Below, in pieces: positions 34,434 to 42,934 of a stretch of 64,000 nt of DNA. Within the stretch, counting starts at the first letter, position 1. Each line of letters opens with the position of its first letter. Under the pieces are notes generated by a model. The model did not search any database and was not told where the DNA came from. It worked only from the letters and a program-made list of their open reading frames with translations. The position numbers were made by a program, and so were the translations under genes. Origin of the DNA: Rhodocyclaceae bacterium (GTDB lineage Bacteria; Pseudomonadota; Gammaproteobacteria; Burkholderiales; Rhodocyclaceae); contig JAKLLG010000005.1 in NCBI GenBank assembly GCA_023150275.1, positions 62,001-126,000 of the forward strand, given 5' to 3'.

Positions 34434-35216
34434 TCACCATCGGCGACGGCGTGCGGCGGTGAGGAACTCGTCGAGAATCGGCGTGCAGTCGAGCAGATGC
34501 GGCGCGCCGGGCGGATGGAATTCCGGATGCCATTGCACGCCGAACACGTAGTTGCGGCCTTCGAGGCGGATCGCCTCGATCACCTCGTCGTCGGCGCCGC
34601 GCGCTTCCACCTTGAGGCCGCGGCCGAGCGAACGGATCGCCTGATGGTGGATCGAGATCGTGCCGCCGCGACGCATCTCCGGGTAGAGGCGGGCGAGCGA
34701 GGAATCGTCATCCCAGACGATGTCGTGGCAATGGCGGTCGTAGTCGTCGTGCAGGTGCACCTTGGCCTCGGGAATCTGCGTCGCGATGTCCTGCCACAGC
34801 GTGCCGCCGAGCGCCACGTTGATCAGTTGCGCGCCACGGCAGATGCCGAGCACCGGCCGCCCGAGTTCCATGAACTCGTGCAGCAGTTCCATCTCGTAGG
34901 CATCGCGGTGGCGGTCGCCGTTCCATTCCGGCTGCAGCGGTTCCTCGCCGTAGCACTGCGGGCTGACGTCGGCGCCGCCCTGCAGGATCAGGCCGTCGAG
35001 GTACTCGGCGTAATCGGAGAGGCGGAAGTTGCTGCGGTTCACGACGCCGTCGCCGCAGACGGCGGGGATCATGAACACCATGGTGTCGCGCGACATGACC
35101 CAGTGCGCGACGGATTGTTCGAGATACTGCAGCGATTTCGACTGCAGGCCGGTGGCGCCTTCGGGCGGATGGTAGATCCGCGCCGAGAGACCGATGCGCA
35201 GGGGGCGACGGCTCAT
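34434..35216 (-). CDS. Gamma-glutamyl-gamma-aminobutyrate hydrolase-like peptidase (C26)
   Basis: A 260-residue class-I glutamine amidotransferase-like hydrolase of the PuuD/C26 group. The nucleophile elbow GICRGAQLINVALGG (Cys near residue 125) and the His-Glu pair in VFGVQWHPEF are present. An oxyanion LDGLILQGGADVSP precedes them. PuuD-type enzymes cut gamma-glutamyl amide bonds. It is the promoter-proximal gene of the operon and would hydrolyse the type of bond that the GCS2-like ligase makes. Confidence 0.87.
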   Translation of the reverse strand: MSRRPLRIGLSARIYHPPEGATGLQSKSLQYLEQSVAHWVMSRDTMVFMIPAVCGDGVVNRSNFRLSDYAEYLDGLILQGGADVSPQCYGEEPLQPEWNGDRHRDAYEMELLHEFMELGRPVLGICRGAQLINVALGGTLWQDIATQIPEAKVHLHDDYDRHCHDIVWDDDSSLARLYPEMRRGGTISIHHQAIRSLGRGLKVEARGADDEVIEAIRLEGRNYVFGVQWHPEFHPPGAPHLLDCTPILDEFLTAARRRRW

Positions 35217-35306
35217 GCGGTGCTCCTTCCTTCAGGGGGTGGAGATCGCCGTGCGGAGTGCGGCGAGGGTTCTGCGGCCGCGTGCACGAAGTGAATTTCA
35301 GGGGCC

Positions 35307-35336
35307 ACTATAATCGCCCCCTTTCTTGATGGTCAA
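35307..35336 (-). promoter_or_regulatory. Sigma-70-type promoter for the gamma-glutamyl/Kef operon
   Basis: Read leftward, TTGACC (35336-35331), an 18-bp spacer and TATAGT (35312-35307) form a good housekeeping promoter about 90 bp upstream of the peptidase gene. Confidence 0.6.
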
Positions 35337-35398
35337 ACCTGATGCGTGGTGTCGCCGACAGGCGTCAGCACGCCAGCGATTTGCTTTCCGTAAACGAC

Positions 35399-35423
35399 AA
35401 AGCCCCCGACAGTCGGGGGCTTT
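35399..35423 (-). terminator. Intrinsic terminator of nhaD
   Basis: AAAGCCCCCGAC and GTCGGGGGCTTT form an 11-12 bp GC-rich stem 22 bp after the nhaD stop. Read leftward, it ends in GGCTTTGTCGTTT. Confidence 0.75.
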
Positions 35424-35445
35424 GCGAAGACGGCGGCTTGCCGGG

Positions 35446-36729
35446 TCAGTGCATCAGGTTGTACTGCAGTACATAGACGCCGGCGCCGGCGAGGTAGCCG
35501 ATCAGCGCGAGGCCGCTGATCTTCTTCACGTACCAGAAGAAGTGGATCTTCTCCAGACCCATGGCGGCAACGCCCGCGGCCGAGCCGATGATCAGGATCG
35601 AGCCGCCGGTGCCGGCGCAGTAGGCGAGGAACTCCCACAGGAAGTGGTCGGTCGGGTAGGTCTTCAGGTCGTACATGCCCATCGCGGCGGCGACCAGCGG
35701 CACGTTGTCGACGATGGCGCTGACCATGCCGATGATGATGACGATGATGTCAAGACGGCCGACGGTTTTATCCAGCCACTGTGCCAGCGAGGTCAGGATG
35801 TGCGTGTGCTCCAGTGTGGCGACGGCGAGCAGGATGCCGACGAAGAAGACCAGCGAGCTCATGTCGATCTTGGAGAGCGCATGCGCCAGCGTCAGGTGTT
35901 GCTTGTACTCGTCTTCCTTGTTGCGGTGGATCAGGTCGCCGACCAGCCACAGCAGGCCCAACCCGAAGAGGATGCCGAGGAAGGGCGGCAGATGGGTGAT
36001 GGTCTTGAAGGCCGGCACCGCGACGAGGATGCCGATGCCCATGCAGAACATCACGTTGCGTTCGAACTCGGTGGTCTTCAGGCCGTGATCCATCTCGATG
36101 TGCTCGGGGCTGACCACCGGCTTGCCACGCAGGACCATCGCGGTGATGGCGAGCGGCACCAGCAGGCTGACGGCAGAGGGCAGGAACACCGAGGTGATGA
36201 TATTCATCGAGGTGATCTGGCCGCCGATCCACAGCATCGTCGTCGTCACGTCGCCGATCGGCGACCAGGCGCCGCCGGCGTTGGCTGCGATGACGATGAT
36301 GCCGGCGAAGAAGAGGCGGTCGGCATGGTTGGAGAGCAGTTTTCGCATCAGCGAGATCATGACGATGGTCGTCGTCAGGTTGTCGAGCACCGCGCTGAGG
36401 AAGAAGGTGACGAAGCCGACCAGCCACATCAGCGTGGACAGCTTCTGCGTGCGGATGCGCTTGGTGATCACCTCGAAGCCGTTGTGTGCATCGACCACTT
36501 CGACGATGGTCATCGCACCCATCAGGAAGAACGCGATCTGCGCGGTGCCCATCAGCGATTCGCCGAGCTGGTGCGTGATCACGTGGTGGTCGGTGGTGCC
36601 CATCGCGTAGATGGTCCACAACACGCCGGCGCCGACCAGGGCGGACGCCGACTTGTTGACCTTGAGCGGATGTTCCAGCGCGATCGCCGCGTAGGCGATC
36701 ACGAATACGATGACCATTGCAGTCAGCAT
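35446..36729 (-). CDS. nhaD: NhaD-type sodium:proton antiporter
   Basis: A 427-residue polytopic membrane protein of the NhaD family. Landmarks are the LDNLTTTIVMISLMRKLL block, the AANAGGAWSPIGDVTTTMLWI motif and the IVDNVPLVAAAMGMY segment, the pair of antiparallel conserved loops expected in the ion-transporter superfamily. It exports Na+ or Li+ for protons. It is transcribed leftward and ends at a clear terminator; the divergent side holds the DUF4212-symporter operon. Sodium export beside several sodium-coupled symporters suits a sodium-based uptake economy. Confidence 0.9.
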   Translation of the reverse strand: MLTAMVIVFVIAYAAIALEHPLKVNKSASALVGAGVLWTIYAMGTTDHHVITHQLGESLMGTAQIAFFLMGAMTIVEVVDAHNGFEVITKRIRTQKLSTLMWLVGFVTFFLSAVLDNLTTTIVMISLMRKLLSNHADRLFFAGIIVIAANAGGAWSPIGDVTTTMLWIGGQITSMNIITSVFLPSAVSLLVPLAITAMVLRGKPVVSPEHIEMDHGLKTTEFERNVMFCMGIGILVAVPAFKTITHLPPFLGILFGLGLLWLVGDLIHRNKEDEYKQHLTLAHALSKIDMSSLVFFVGILLAVATLEHTHILTSLAQWLDKTVGRLDIIVIIIGMVSAIVDNVPLVAAAMGMYDLKTYPTDHFLWEFLAYCAGTGGSILIIGSAAGVAAMGLEKIHFFWYVKKISGLALIGYLAGAGVYVLQYNLMH

Positions 36730-36979
36730 CTCATTACCTCGGTGTTAATTTGAAAGCGCGAAAATCGGGCGATCTTGTTGGTCTGTGCCCATGGCCTGCG
36801 GTCCCGCTGTCCCGTGCAACTGTCAGTGCGAGGTCAGGTTCGCAAGGCGTGCCGATTCTAGCATCAAGCGATTGATCGTCCTCCGCTTTTTCGTTGCGGT
36901 CACTACGTAGTCCGGTCGGCAGTAGCAAAAGTATCGTGGCACTTCCTTACGCCGACTGTCAGAAATTTATGCGCTCAAT
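36730..36979. other. Divergent intergenic region nhaD / symporter operon
   Basis: This region between the divergent nhaD and DUF4212 units carries no gene. An additional GTCAG half-site at 36958-36962 is in 11-bp phase (22 bp) with the array at 36980-37006. Confidence 0.5.
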
Positions 36980-37022
36980 GTCAGCGCGCCGTCAGGTTGC
37001 GGTAAGGATCGCTGCAGATAAT
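36980..37022 (+). promoter_or_regulatory. Tandem GTMAG array and -10 box, DUF4212-symporter promoter
   Basis: GTCAG (36980), GTCAG (36991) and GTAAG (37002) stand in direct repeat at exact 11-bp steps, each separated by 6 bp. Ten bases after the last comes GATAAT (37017-37022). The same half-site, spacing and distance to the -10 box recur at two other symporter promoters in the window. This is the geometry of OmpR-family activator sites. Confidence 0.65.
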
Positions 37023-37098
37023 CGGCGCCGTGGTAAAGCCGGCAATCCCTATTGCCGATGGCGCCGCTCAAAATCCATCACTAAACGAGGAGGCACTC

Positions 37099-37353
37099 AT
37101 GAATGACCAAGGCGCAGCCTACTGGTCGGCAACCCTCAGGTTGCTCGGCGGTATTCTGGCAGTGTGGTTCATCTGTTCGTTCGGCGCGGGCATTCTGTTC
37201 GCGGACGCACTGAACAGCATCAAGCTCGGCGGTTATCCGCTCGGTTTCTGGTTTGCACATCAGGGTTCGATCTACATCTTCATCGCGCTGATCTTCATTT
37301 ACGCGAAGCTGATGGGCGACCTCGACCGCAAATTCGACGTTCACGAAGAATAA
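37099..37353 (+). CDS. DUF4212 small subunit of a sodium/solute symporter
   Basis: An 84-residue membrane protein with two TM segments (about residues 13-37 and 49-70) and the DUF4212 pattern SFGAGILFADALN, GYPLGFWFAHQGSI and a DRKFDVHEE tail. It starts after a GAGGAGG ribosome site, 12 bp before the symporter gene. Such small subunits always pair with the VC_2705-type symporter and probably stabilise it. Confidence 0.85.
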   Translation: MNDQGAAYWSATLRLLGGILAVWFICSFGAGILFADALNSIKLGGYPLGFWFAHQGSIYIFIALIFIYAKLMGDLDRKFDVHEE

Positions 37354-37365
37354 GGAGCCGGCTTA

Positions 37366-39171
37366 ATGGATCTGCAAACTACAACCTATCTGGTGGTCGG
37401 CGCCTCGTTCGCGCTGTACATCGGCATCGCCATCTGGGCGCGCGCCGGTTCCACCAGCGAGTTCTACGCGGCTGGCGGCCAGGTGCCCCCGGTCATGAAC
37501 GGCATGGCGACGGCGGCTGACTGGATGTCGGCGGCCTCGTTCATCTCGATGGCCGGCCTGATCGCCAACATGGGTTACGGCGGCGGCCTCTTCCTGATGG
37601 GCTGGACCGGCGGCTACGTGCTTCTCGCGATGCTGCTCGCCCCGTACCTGCGGAAGTTCGGCAAGTTCACGGTGCCGCAGTTCATCGGCGACCGCTTCTA
37701 CTCGAAGTCGGCTTCCACCGTGGCCGTGATCTGCCTGCTGACCGCTTCGCTGACCTACATCATCGGTCAGATGACGGGCGTTGGCGTGGCGTTCTCGCGC
37801 TTCCTGAACGTGTCGTCCGATACGGGCATCTACATCGGCCAGGCGATCGTCTTCCTGTACGCCGTGTTCGGCGGCATGAAGGGCATCACCTACACCCAGG
37901 TCGCCCAGTACATCGTGCTGATCTGCGCCTACATCGTTCCGGCCGTGTTCATTTCGCTGAACCTCACCGGCAACCCGATCCCGCAGCTGGGCCTCGGTTC
38001 GACGATGTCGGGTTCGGATATCGCCCTGCTGACCCGTCTCGACACTGTTGTGACCGAGCTCGGCTTCGGCAAGTACACGACGACGACGGCCGGTTCGACG
38101 CTGAACATGTTCGTCTACACGATGTCGCTGATGATCGGTACCGCCGGTCTGCCGCACGTCATCATGCGCTTCTTCACGGTGCCGAAGGTTGCTGACGCAC
38201 GTTCGTCCGCCGGCTGGGCGCTGATCTTCATTGCGCTGCTGTACACGACCGCCCCGGCTGTTGCCGCGATGGCCAAGTACAACCTGCACGCCACGGTGAA
38301 CACCGCCGTTGCCAAGGGTGGCGATCTGTACGCGCCGGAAGCCAGCATCAAGGCGGAAGATCGTCCGGACTGGATGAAGCGCTGGGAAAAGACGGGCCTG
38401 TTGAAGTTCAAGGATGCCAACGGTGACGGCCGCATCCAGTTCTACAACGACAAGACCAAGAACCCGGAAGCCAAGGCCAAGGCCGATGCCGCCGGCTGGA
38501 AGGGCAACGAGCTGACGGTTAACGCCGACATCATCGTGCTCGCCAACCCGGAAATCGCGCTGCTGCCGAACTGGGTGATCGCGCTGGTGGCTGCCGGTGG
38601 TCTGGCTGCTGCCCTCTCGACCGCTGCCGGCCTGCTGATGGCGATTTCGTCCGCCGTCTCGCATGACCTGGTGAAGGGCATCTTCGCGCCGGACATCAGC
38701 GAGAAGAACGAGCTGCTCGCCGGCAAGATCTCGATGGCCGTGGCCATCGTCGTCTCCGGTTACCTCGGCCTGAATCCGCCAGGATTCGCGGCCGGTACCG
38801 TGGCGCTCGCCTTCGGTATCGCGGCTTCGTCGCTGTTCCCGGCGATCATGATGGGTATCTTCTCGAAGAAGATGAACAAGGAAGGCGCCATCGCCGGCAT
38901 GCTGGCAGGCCTCTTCATCACCCTGTTCTACGTGTTCGCGCACAAGGGCATCTTCTTCATCAAGGGTACGGACTTCCTGCCGATGATCGGTGGCGCCAAC
39001 AGCTTCTTCGGCATCACGCCGGAAGCTTTCGGTGCGGTCGGTGCGCTGGTTAACTTCGCCGTCGCCTTCATTGTCGACAAGATGACGAAGGAGCCGCCGG
39101 AGCACATCCAGGCGATGGTCGAGGCTGTCCGCGTGCCGCGCGGTGCCAAGGTTGTCGATGGCGCGCACTGA
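37366..39171 (+). CDS. Sodium:solute symporter, VC_2705 subfamily
   Basis: A 601-residue SSS-family transporter. TM1 opens with TYLVVGASFALYIGIAIWARA, followed by FYAAGGQVPPVMNGMATAADWMSAASFI, the sodium-site region, and VFGGMKGITYTQVAQYIVL. A soluble insert (about residues 310-385, including the acidic KDANGDGRIQFY stretch) separates TM segments, as in VC_2705-type acetate or small-acid permeases. It works with the DUF4212 subunit. The substrate is probably a short-chain carboxylate, by family and by the ActP-like neighbours. Confidence 0.87.
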   Translation: MDLQTTTYLVVGASFALYIGIAIWARAGSTSEFYAAGGQVPPVMNGMATAADWMSAASFISMAGLIANMGYGGGLFLMGWTGGYVLLAMLLAPYLRKFGKFTVPQFIGDRFYSKSASTVAVICLLTASLTYIIGQMTGVGVAFSRFLNVSSDTGIYIGQAIVFLYAVFGGMKGITYTQVAQYIVLICAYIVPAVFISLNLTGNPIPQLGLGSTMSGSDIALLTRLDTVVTELGFGKYTTTTAGSTLNMFVYTMSLMIGTAGLPHVIMRFFTVPKVADARSSAGWALIFIALLYTTAPAVAAMAKYNLHATVNTAVAKGGDLYAPEASIKAEDRPDWMKRWEKTGLLKFKDANGDGRIQFYNDKTKNPEAKAKADAAGWKGNELTVNADIIVLANPEIALLPNWVIALVAAGGLAAALSTAAGLLMAISSAVSHDLVKGIFAPDISEKNELLAGKISMAVAIVVSGYLGLNPPGFAAGTVALAFGIAASSLFPAIMMGIFSKKMNKEGAIAGMLAGLFITLFYVFAHKGIFFIKGTDFLPMIGGANSFFGITPEAFGAVGALVNFAVAFIVDKMTKEPPEHIQAMVEAVRVPRGAKVVDGAH

Positions 39172-39223
39172 TCGGCGTATGATCCGCGCTGCCTCGTATC
39201 ACCGGCAGTAAAGGGTAAGCCAG

Positions 39224-39256
39224 AAACCCCGCCGGCCTTGCCGGCGGGGTTTTTCT
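39224..39256 (+). terminator. Intrinsic terminator of the DUF4212-symporter operon
   Basis: AAACCCCGCCGGC and GCCGGCGGGGTTT form a 13-bp stem with a CTT loop followed by TTCTTT, 53 bp after the symporter stop. Confidence 0.88.
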
Positions 39257-39319
39257 TTCCGCGTTATTTGAATGATTCCGTGTGCTCCGTGCGCACGGCC
39301 TGTAGCAGGAGTTGCTTGC

Positions 39320-39682
39320 ATGAGTATCAGCGTAGCGCTGACCTGGATTCTGTTTCTTGCGCTGTTCCCGATTTCGTTCTACTGGTTGCGGCGCGCGTAC
39401 CGCATCATCGTCAAGCGCGATTTCTCCGAGGTGGCGCTGAAGGGCGGCCTGCCGCCGCCGAACGCCGCCAAGTACGCGCCCTATACCGCGGCGCTCAACC
39501 TGATCGCCGGCGTCATCATTGTCGGCACGATCCTGCTGGTGGTGACCGCGACCGCGGACTACGACACCTGGAGCGCGATTGCCGGCTCGACGATCTGGAT
39601 GAAGTTCATCTTCGATTTCATCATCAGCCGCCATGCGCGACCGATCTGGGGCAAGAAGGACGAAGAAAGAACCGGCAGCTGA
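39320..39682 (+). CDS. Uncharacterised small membrane protein
   Basis: A 120-residue protein with hydrophobic segments at about residues 3-22 and 58-78, a basic loop between (RRAYRIIVKRDF) and a charged tail. The start at 39320 has an AGGAG site 8 bases upstream. I do not recognise a family. It sits between the symporter terminator and the two-component genes and may form a unit with the next gene, 65 bp downstream. Confidence 0.6.
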   Translation: MSISVALTWILFLALFPISFYWLRRAYRIIVKRDFSEVALKGGLPPPNAAKYAPYTAALNLIAGVIIVGTILLVVTATADYDTWSAIAGSTIWMKFIFDFIISRHARPIWGKKDEERTGS

Positions 39683-39747
39683 CTGCCGCGAGAGCAGCCA
39701 CCGTGGCCCGGGATAACGACAACAGGGCCTGACCACCCGGACGAGAA

Positions 39748-40257
39748 ATGAGCGAGATTCATGCGAAGACGCCGCAGGGCGTCGAGGAAGTGGAGAAACG
39801 CGCCGCAGGCCTGACGCCGCGCCAGCGGCGGGTGCTGATCATGATCGACGGCAAGCGCTCCGTCGACGAGCTGGCGGCGATGGCGCTGGTCGAGGATCTG
39901 CCGGGCACGCTGGCCTTGCTTGCCGAGGGCGGACTGATCGAACGCGTTGCCACGGTAGCGGCTGTGGCGGCACCGGCTGCGGCCGCTGATCCGCTGACCG
40001 AGCCACCCGCCTTCCGGGAGGTGCCGGCAACGCCCAGTGCGCGCGATCTCGACATGGCGCGCAACTTCATTACCAACACGCTGCGCACTTTCTGTGGTGC
40101 GGCAACGCACCTCTCCATCGTTGAGGCCGTGCATGCGGCGAAGACGCATGAGGAGATGCGCGCCCAGTTCATGCCCTGGCTGGCGGCGATTCTGGAAACC
40201 CGATCCGGCCGTGGCCGTGCCGCTGAATTGCGCGCGGAATTGCTCAAGGTGATCTGA
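39748..40257 (+). CDS. Hypothetical protein with N-terminal winged-helix-like region
   Basis: A 169-residue soluble protein. Residues 20-70 (LTPRQRRVLIMIDGKRSVDELAAMA ... LLAEGGLIERV) have the look of a winged helix-turn-helix of the kind found in small regulatory adaptors. An Ala/Pro linker follows (75-100), then a helical domain. There is no firm family. It is followed by a hairpin and then the TctD-like response regulator. A role in regulating the neighbouring transport genes is possible but unproven. Confidence 0.55.
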   Translation: MSEIHAKTPQGVEEVEKRAAGLTPRQRRVLIMIDGKRSVDELAAMALVEDLPGTLALLAEGGLIERVATVAAVAAPAAAADPLTEPPAFREVPATPSARDLDMARNFITNTLRTFCGAATHLSIVEAVHAAKTHEEMRAQFMPWLAAILETRSGRGRAAELRAELLKVI

Positions 40258-40265
40258 TTTTTCTG

Positions 40266-40292
40266 CTGCCGCCGGCTGCAGGCCGGCGGCAG
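40266..40292 (+). terminator. GC-rich hairpin, likely terminator
   Basis: CTGCCGCCGGC and GCCGGCGGCAG form an 11-bp stem with a 5-nt loop, 9 bp after the hypothetical gene's stop. T-rich sequence follows after a gap. Confidence 0.55.
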
Positions 40293-40358
40293 GGGCTGCC
40301 TTTCTCTTGCTGTTTCCCTTGCCGTTTCTGTGCCGTTTTCCTCTTCCCTGCCCGAACC

Positions 40359-40399
40359 TTCCTCGGTAAGCTGCGGCCCTCTGGCCCTTACCCGAGGAA
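40359..40399. promoter_or_regulatory. Inverted repeat with GTAAG half-sites before the response regulator
   Basis: TTCCTCGGTAAG (40359-40370) and CTTACCCGAGGAA (40387-40399) are complementary apart from one bulged base and end 6 bp before the ATG. The arms contain the GTAAG/CTTAC half-site found in the symporter promoters. The repeat may be an autoregulatory operator, an RNA hairpin, or both. Confidence 0.5.
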
Positions 40400-40405
40400 T
40401 ATTTC

Positions 40406-41086
40406 ATGCGCCTGCTGCTGATCGAGGATGACGACGCGCTCGCCGACGGCGTCGTGCGCGCCTTGCGCATTGCCGGCTATCTGGTGGATCGCGCGGCGGA
40501 TGGCCGCGAGGCCGACACCTGGCTGAGCGAACGCGAATACGATCTGGTGGTGCTCGACCTCGGGCTGCCCGGGCTCGATGGCAGCGAGGTGCTGCGCCGC
40601 CTGCGTGCACGCAAGCAGGGCATGCCGGTGATCGTGGTCTCGGCACGCGAGATGCTCGACGAACGCATCCGCCTGCTCGATCTGGGTGCCGACGATTATC
40701 TGGTGAAGCCGGTCGCCATCAGCGAGCTGGAGGCACGCATCCGGGTTCGCCTGCGGCGCGGCATGTCGAGCGAGGACAACCGCCTGCGCATCGGCGAGTT
40801 GGTGCTCGATCTCTCCGGCCGGCTGGCGTGGATCGGCGAGCGTCCGCTCGAACTTACGGCGCGCGAATGGTCGGCGCTGGAGTATCTGGCCACCCGCGCC
40901 AATCGCATCGTCAGCAAGGATCTGGTGCTGCAGGCGCTGTACCACTGGGATGCGCAGATCACGCCGAACGCCGTGGAGAAAATCATCAGCCGCTTGCGCG
41001 CAAAGCTGGAGCCGGCGGGCGTGGTGATCCGCACCGTGCGCGGCATGGGCTATTACCTTGAACAGCCGAAACCGGCCGTCGGCTAG
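40406..41086 (+). CDS. OmpR-family response regulator (TctD/QseB type)
   Basis: A 226-residue regulator with D9/D10 and phospho-acceptor D51 (LVVLDLGLPGLDG), a K in DYLVKP and a C-terminal winged helix ending in [13 protein letters not shown]. Its closest layout is TctD, QseB and PmrA. It overlaps the kinase gene by 29 bp. A structurally parallel regulator lies at 44996. Both sit directly upstream of ActP-like symporter operons, suggesting control of carboxylate uptake. Confidence 0.9.
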   Translation: MRLLLIEDDDALADGVVRALRIAGYLVDRAADGREADTWLSEREYDLVVLDLGLPGLDGSEVLRRLRARKQGMPVIVVSAREMLDERIRLLDLGADDYLVKPVAISELEARIRVRLRRGMSSEDNRLRIGELVLDLSGRLAWIGERPLELTAREWSALEYLATRANRIVSKDLVLQALYHWDAQITPNAVEKIISRLRAKLEPAGVVIRTVRGMGYYLEQPKPAVG

Positions 41087-42446
41087 CCTGCGCCAGTCGC
41101 TGCTCGCCTGGCTGCTGCCGGGGGTGGCAGCCCTGCTGGTGGCAAGCGGTGTTGCCTCCTATTACATCGCTTCGAACAACGCGACTGAGGCTTACGACCG
41201 CTCGCTGCTCAATCTTGCACTGGGCCTTGCCAATCAGGCGCAGATGCGCGACGGCAAGCTGCACTTCGAGCTGCTGCCGCAGGCGCGGCAGATTCTGCTC
41301 ACCGACAAGTACGACGAGATCCGCTACGCGGTCTATGGCCCGCGTGGCCGCCTGTTTTCGGGTGAGGACGGGCTTTTCCCGGAGCGCGGATTTTCCGCCG
41401 AGGATTTCGTCGAGGGCTACGTCTTTTTCGACAACGTCGTGAAGGGCAAGCCGGTGCGCGGGGTGATTCTCGTGGCGCCGGTGGAAGGCGGCGAGCTGAC
41501 CGTGCTGGTCAGCGAGACGCTGAACAAACGCGAGATGCAGGTAGGCGACATCCTCTTGAGCGTGCTGGTGCCGGAGTTGCTGCTGTTTACAGCGACCATT
41601 GCGCTGGTGATGAGCGGTGTCGGCGCTGGCCTTCGGCCGCTGGAGCTTCTGCGTGTGCAGTTGGCGCGGCGCACGCCAGTCGATCTGCAGCCGCTGGGTG
41701 CCGATGCGGTGCCGATCGAATTACATCCGCTGGTCGAGGAGATCGATCGTCTGCTCGAACGGCTGGCGACGGCGCTCGACGCGCAGCGCCATTTCGTTTC
41801 CGACGCGGCGCACCAGCTGCGCACGCCGATCGCTGCGCTACTCGCGCAACTGGAGTCGACGCGGCTGGAGACGGCCGATGCGCGCCTCGATCCCTCGCTG
41901 GCCTCGGTGCGGCGGCTGATCCGGCTGGTGAATCAGTTGCTCGCACTGGCGCGCGCCGAGCCGGGGGGCATGGCGATGGCGCCGCTCGATCTGCGCGCAC
42001 TGGTCGAGGCTGAGGCGGATGGCTGGTTGCGGCAGGCGCTCGATGCGGAGATCGACCTCGGCTTTGAACTGGCGGCGGCGCCGGCGGCGGGAATTGCGCT
42101 GCTGCTGCGCGAGATGATCGGCAACCTCGTCGACAATGCGCTGCGCTATACGCCGCGTGGCGGCAGCGTCACCGTGCGCACCGGCAGCGTGAACGGGGCG
42201 GCCTTCGTCTGCGTCGAGGATAGCGGTCCCGGGATACCGCCTGAGCAGCGCGCGCAGGTGTTCGAGCGCTTCTTTCGTGGAGATCGTAGCAGCGGCGGCG
42301 GTTGCGGTCTTGGTCTGGCGATCGTACGCAGGATTGCAGGGCAGCACGGGGCGACGGTCGATGTGGGCGAAAGCATGGCTGGTGGCGCTGCGTTTATGGT
42401 CCGTTTTTCGTCTGTGTCAGATTGCGGTCAGGGTTTTCCCCTCTGA
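41058..42446 (+). CDS. Sensor histidine kinase (TctE type)
   Basis: A 462-residue kinase with TM1 at about residues 14-38, an extracytoplasmic 2CSK_N-type sensor (about 40-165, YDRSLLNLALGLANQAQMRDG onward), TM2 at about 175-195 and a HAMP region. The H box FVSDAAHQLRTPIAAL, N box (MIGNLVDNALRYTP) and G2 box (GGCGLGLAIV) follow. It starts at a TTG inside the regulator gene; the second system in the window uses the same place and codon. TctE-type sensors detect di- and tricarboxylates in the periplasm. Confidence 0.88.
   Translation: MNSRNRPSASLRQSLLAWLLPGVAALLVASGVASYYIASNNATEAYDRSLLNLALGLANQAQMRDGKLHFELLPQARQILLTDKYDEIRYAVYGPRGRLFSGEDGLFPERGFSAEDFVEGYVFFDNVVKGKPVRGVILVAPVEGGELTVLVSETLNKREMQVGDILLSVLVPELLLFTATIALVMSGVGAGLRPLELLRVQLARRTPVDLQPLGADAVPIELHPLVEEIDRLLERLATALDAQRHFVSDAAHQLRTPIAALLAQLESTRLETADARLDPSLASVRRLIRLVNQLLALARAEPGGMAMAPLDLRALVEAEADGWLRQALDAEIDLGFELAAAPAAGIALLLREMIGNLVDNALRYTPRGGSVTVRTGSVNGAAFVCVEDSGPGIPPEQRAQVFERFFRGDRSSGGGCGLGLAIVRRIAGQHGATVDVGESMAGGAAFMVRFSSVSDCGQGFPL
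42416..42431 (+). promoter_or_regulatory. GTCAG-N6-GTCAG pair inside the 3' end of the kinase gene
   Basis: Two GTCAG half-sites at exact 11-bp spacing lie in the last 30 bases of the kinase coding region, about 110 bp before the main array at 42540. It could be an auxiliary site, or simply coding sequence. Confidence 0.35.
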
Positions 42447-42539
42447 CAATTTGCCGAAAGCGCGCGTGGAGTGTTTTCAAGTCGATGTAAATAAAGAATT
42501 TTTTTGTGCTTTGCTGACTGTCGGATTTTCCTTGCTTGC

Positions 42540-42571
42540 GTAAGAGGCTCGTCAGTGCACCTCCCTAGAAT
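42540..42571 (+). promoter_or_regulatory. Tandem GTMAG repeat and -10 box, DUF485-actP promoter
   Basis: GTAAG (42540-42544), 6 bp, GTCAG (42551-42555), 10 bp, TAGAAT (42566-42571). The order of the two half-site variants is reversed relative to 36991 and 47163, but spacing and distance to the -10 box are identical. Confidence 0.65.
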
Positions 42572-42622
42572 GGTGTTCGACCCGAACAAGGTCGACCACC
42601 TTAGAAGATAGAGGAGCACTCA

Positions 42623-42934
42623 ATGTCACAGCAAATCAGCGACAACATCGCGAAAGACCCGCGGTTCCTGAAGTTCGTCGCCAAGCGCAATACCTACGGC
42701 GTCATCATGACGATCCTGGGCGCGCTGGCCTACTACGGCTTCATCCTTGCCGTTGCCTTCAACCCCGCTTTCATGGCTCAGAAGATGGGGGCTGGCATGG
42801 TGACTTCGGTCGGCGTGCCGATCGGCGTCGGTGTGATCGTGTTCACGATCATCATCACCTGGATCTATGTGCGTCGCGCGAACACCGAGTTCGACGACGA
42901 AGCCGCCGAAATCCTCAAGGGAGCGCACAAGTAA
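42623..42934 (+). CDS. DUF485 inner-membrane protein (YjcH-like)
   Basis: A 103-residue membrane protein of the DUF485 family with two TM segments (about residues 27-48 and 60-84). The pre-TM motif [15 protein letters not shown] and the post-[18 protein letters not shown] are diagnostic. In E. coli, yjcH is encoded between acs and actP. The stop and the actP start overlap by one base (TAATG). Confidence 0.9.
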   Translation: MSQQISDNIAKDPRFLKFVAKRNTYGVIMTILGALAYYGFILAVAFNPAFMAQKMGAGMVTSVGVPIGVGVIVFTIIITWIYVRRANTEFDDEAAEILKGAHK

